Shown one piece after another: positions 5,150 to 6,190 of a stretch of 6,190 bases of DNA; the stretch's first letter is position 1, and every line of letters starts with the position of its first letter. The DNA is from Desulfobacterales bacterium C00003106 (GTDB lineage: Bacteria > Desulfobacterota > Desulfobacteria > Desulfobacterales > C00003106), in contig MAXM01000034.1 in assembly GCA_001751015.1 (NCBI GenBank), positions 6,385 to 12,574 of the forward strand, read 5' to 3'. A program made the translations under genes and the position numbers. The notes below the pieces were generated by a model. The model searched no databases, was not told the origin of the DNA, and saw nothing but the letters and a program-made list of their open reading frames with translations.

Positions 5150-5263
5150 ATGAAAGTCAGGGCTTCAGTCAAAAAAATCTGTCCTAAGTGTAAGCTCATC
5201 AAGCGAAAGGGCGTTTTGAGGGTAATATGTGAGAATCCGCGCCACAAGCAGAGACAGGGGTGA
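5150..5263 (+). CDS. rpmJ: 50S ribosomal protein L36 (zinc-binding type)
   Basis: L36 is the smallest 50S protein and stabilises 23S rRNA near the peptidyl-transferase side. The 37-residue product begins MKVRASVKKICPKC and ends ENPRHKQRQG, the standard form and length. The zinc ligands are all present: Cys11 and Cys14 (CPKC), Cys27 (VICEN) and His32 (PRHKQ). This is the zinc-dependent paralogue type and not the cysteine-free form used in zinc starvation. ATG 5150 has GGGGA at 5139-5143 with 6-nt spacing. It lies after the stem-loop at the end of infA and closes the classical spc operon; a 91-base spacer separates it from rpsM. Confidence 0.98.
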   Translation: MKVRASVKKICPKCKLIKRKGVLRVICENPRHKQRQG

Positions 5264-5354
5264 CATTTGCTGTTCGAGACGGGCGTTGTAGCCTGCGCTT
5301 GTAACCGTTGCCTGCCACGAATCACCAGTGACAGATATCAGGGAGGTATGGAGA
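5264..5354 (+). promoter_or_regulatory. Spacer between rpmJ and rpsM at the spc/alpha boundary
   Basis: This 91-base gap has no open reading frame of note, no terminator and no clear promoter. It ends with a strong ribosome-binding site, GGGAGG at 5341-5346, for the TTG start of rpsM. A short stem is possible: CGGGC (5280-5284) with GCCTG (5291-5295), one G-U pair, loop GTTGTA. In E. coli the mRNA leader before rpsM folds into a pseudoknot bound by S4. The position here is the same, but I cannot show such a fold from the sequence. Confidence 0.3.
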
Positions 5355-5726
5355 TTGGCAAGAATTGCGGGAGTTGATTTACCTAAGGGGAAACATGTGG
5401 ACGTCGGGTTGACCTATATCTTCGGAATCGGCCGTTCAATGTCTCAAAAGATATTGAAAACGTCAGGCATTGATTTTGATGTCAAGACCGATGACTTGAC
5501 TGAGGTTCAGATAAGCTCGATCAGGAAATGCATGGATAGCGAATGCAAGGTTGAGGGCGATCTTCGCAGCGAAATCTCCATGAATATAAAAAGATTAATG
5601 GATTTGGGGTGCTATCGGGGATTGCGTCATAGAAGATCTCTTCCGGTAAGAGGGCAGCGAACGCATACCAATGCCAGGACTCGCAAAGGGCCACGTCGTG
5701 CCACGGTAGGCAAGCGTAAGAAGTAA
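5355..5726 (+). CDS. rpsM: 30S ribosomal protein S13 (TTG start)
   Basis: S13 lies at the top of the 30S head, contacts P-site tRNA through its C-terminal tail and forms bridges to L5 in the 50S. From TTG 5355 the product is 123 residues, matching the family (118-126). It starts M(L)ARIAGVDLPKGK and has the helix-two-turn-helix region with YIFGIGRSMSQKIL at 21-34. The signature GCYRGLRHRRSLPVRGQRT spans 85-103, and a basic tail ends GKRKK. A longer in-frame GTG at 5328 is rejected because it lacks an SD and adds nine residues absent from the family. TTG 5355 has GGGAGG at 5341-5346 with 8-nt spacing. The nearby ATG at 5348 is out of frame. rpsK follows after 18 bases. Confidence 0.98.
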   Translation: MARIAGVDLPKGKHVDVGLTYIFGIGRSMSQKILKTSGIDFDVKTDDLTEVQISSIRKCMDSECKVEGDLRSEISMNIKRLMDLGCYRGLRHRRSLPVRGQRTHTNARTRKGPRRATVGKRKK

Positions 5727-5744
5727 AAGAAAACAGGGGGTAAA

Positions 5745-6137
5745 ATGGCAAAGGCGACTCGACGGGGAACCAAGAAGCAAGTTAAGAAATTTGTGCAAAA
5801 TGGCGTAGCCCACATACAGTCTACGTTCAATAACACCATCGTGACGATCACTGACCAGTCAGGGAATGTTATTTCCTGGGCAAGCGCGGGCATGCAGGGA
5901 TTTAAGGGGTCGAGAAAGAGTACTCCGTTTGCGGCCCAGCTTGCAGCGCAAGACGCCGCAAAAAAAGCGATGGAACATGGAATGAAAAATATAGATGTTT
6001 ATGTGAAAGGCCCGGGGGCCGGAAGAGAGGCCGCTTTGAGGTCCCTGCAATCAGCGGGACTTAACGTGCAATTAATCAGAGACGTAACGTGTATTCCTCA
6101 TAATGGTTGCAGACCTCCAAAAAGGCGGAGGGTGTAA
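5745..6137 (+). CDS. rpsK: 30S ribosomal protein S11
   Basis: S11 forms part of the 30S platform with S6, S18 and S7, near the E site and the anti-Shine-Dalgarno region of 16S rRNA. The 130 residues are normal. A basic N-terminus (KATRRGTKKQVKK, 3-15) precedes the core VAHIQSTFNNTIVTITD (21-37), SAGMQGFKGSRKSTPFAAQ (47-65), VKGPGAGREAALRSLQSAG (87-105) and the C-terminal HNGCRPPKRRRV (119-130). Position 116 is Cys where the family nearly always reads Pro (DVTPIPHNG), a mild oddity. ATG 5745 has AGGGGG at 5735-5740 with a short 4-nt spacer. Two hairpins follow the stop directly. rpsD, rpoA and rplQ would be expected beyond the window. Confidence 0.99.
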   Translation: MAKATRRGTKKQVKKFVQNGVAHIQSTFNNTIVTITDQSGNVISWASAGMQGFKGSRKSTPFAAQLAAQDAAKKAMEHGMKNIDVYVKGPGAGREAALRSLQSAGLNVQLIRDVTCIPHNGCRPPKRRRV

Positions 6138-6169
6138 GGGACGTCAGTCCCCTCTCCCTGGCGGGAGAG
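6138..6169 (+). terminator. Two adjacent hairpins directly after rpsK, terminator-like
   Basis: Immediately after the rpsK stop, GGGAC (6138-6142) pairs with GTCCC (6147-6151) around the loop GTCA. The next base starts a second stem, CTCTCCC (6152-6158) with GGGAGAG (6163-6169), around the loop TGGC. Both stems are perfect and GC-rich. The bases that follow, TTATACCTCG, contain no real T run, so full intrinsic termination is doubtful. A partial terminator, attenuator, RNase processing site or protein-binding site between rpsK and the expected rpsD is possible. Confidence is for the structures; the terminator label is tentative. Confidence 0.4.
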
Positions 6170-6190
6170 TTATACCTCGAAAGGCCATAA

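Noticed and set aside
5328..5354. Longer rpsM start at GTG 5328
   Set aside because: It adds nine residues not found in S13, has no SD, and the strong GGGAGG lies correctly spaced for TTG 5355.
1..6190. Novel defence system, mobile element, CRISPR array or riboswitch
   Set aside because: The window is almost fully occupied by conserved r-protein, secY, map and infA genes; no direct-repeat arrays, transposase, integrase or known riboswitch core was seen.

Overview
This window is a conserved bacterial ribosomal-protein cluster: the second half of the spc operon running into the start of the alpha operon, all on the + strand. In order it encodes S8 (rpsH), L6 (rplF), L18 (rplR), S5 (rpsE), L30 (rpmD), L15 (rplO), SecY (secY), type I methionine aminopeptidase (map), initiation factor IF-1 (infA), L36 (rpmJ), S13 (rpsM) and S11 (rpsK). 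All twelve genes look intact. The rpmJ gene (37 codons) was found by direct reading between infA and rpsM. No tRNA, rRNA, mobile element, CRISPR array or unknown protein-coding gene was found.

The gene content is bacterial. Signs of this are L36, bacterial IF-1, a 436-residue SecY with ten apparent membrane segments, and clear Shine-Dalgarno sequences at most starts. The direct secY-map junction without adk, the zinc-type L36 and mid-range base composition would fit a proteobacterial or Desulfobacterota-like lineage, but this placement is inference with low confidence. Codon choice is relaxed (many ATA, AGA and AGG codons even in S8), which suggests weak translational selection.

Layout: 1-224 is non-coding sequence with stops in all three forward frames, an imperfect hairpin and a T9 tract; rpsN, the usual neighbour before rpsH, is not there. 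225-2829 holds rpsH to rplO, with small spacers after rpsH and rpsE and tight or overlapping junctions elsewhere. 2831-5123 holds secY, map and infA, closely coupled (map and infA overlap by 23 bases). 5150-5263 is rpmJ, preceded by a perfect 9-bp stem-loop that contains the infA stop codon. A 91-base spacer at the spc/alpha boundary precedes rpsM (TTG start), then rpsK, then two adjacent hairpins before the window ends, where rpsD would usually follow.

Functionally, the cluster couples ribosome building (S8, S5, S13 and S11 of the 30S; L6, L18, L30, L15 and L36 of the 50S) with translation initiation (IF-1), N-terminal methionine removal (Map) and protein export (SecY). I see no hidden new system. 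The points worth a second look are the missing rpsN and the unexplained leader, the RNA structures at the infA/rpmJ and post-rpsK junctions, a duplicated ribosome-binding/start module before rplF, the TTG starts of rpsE and rpsM, and an A9 tract in rplO.
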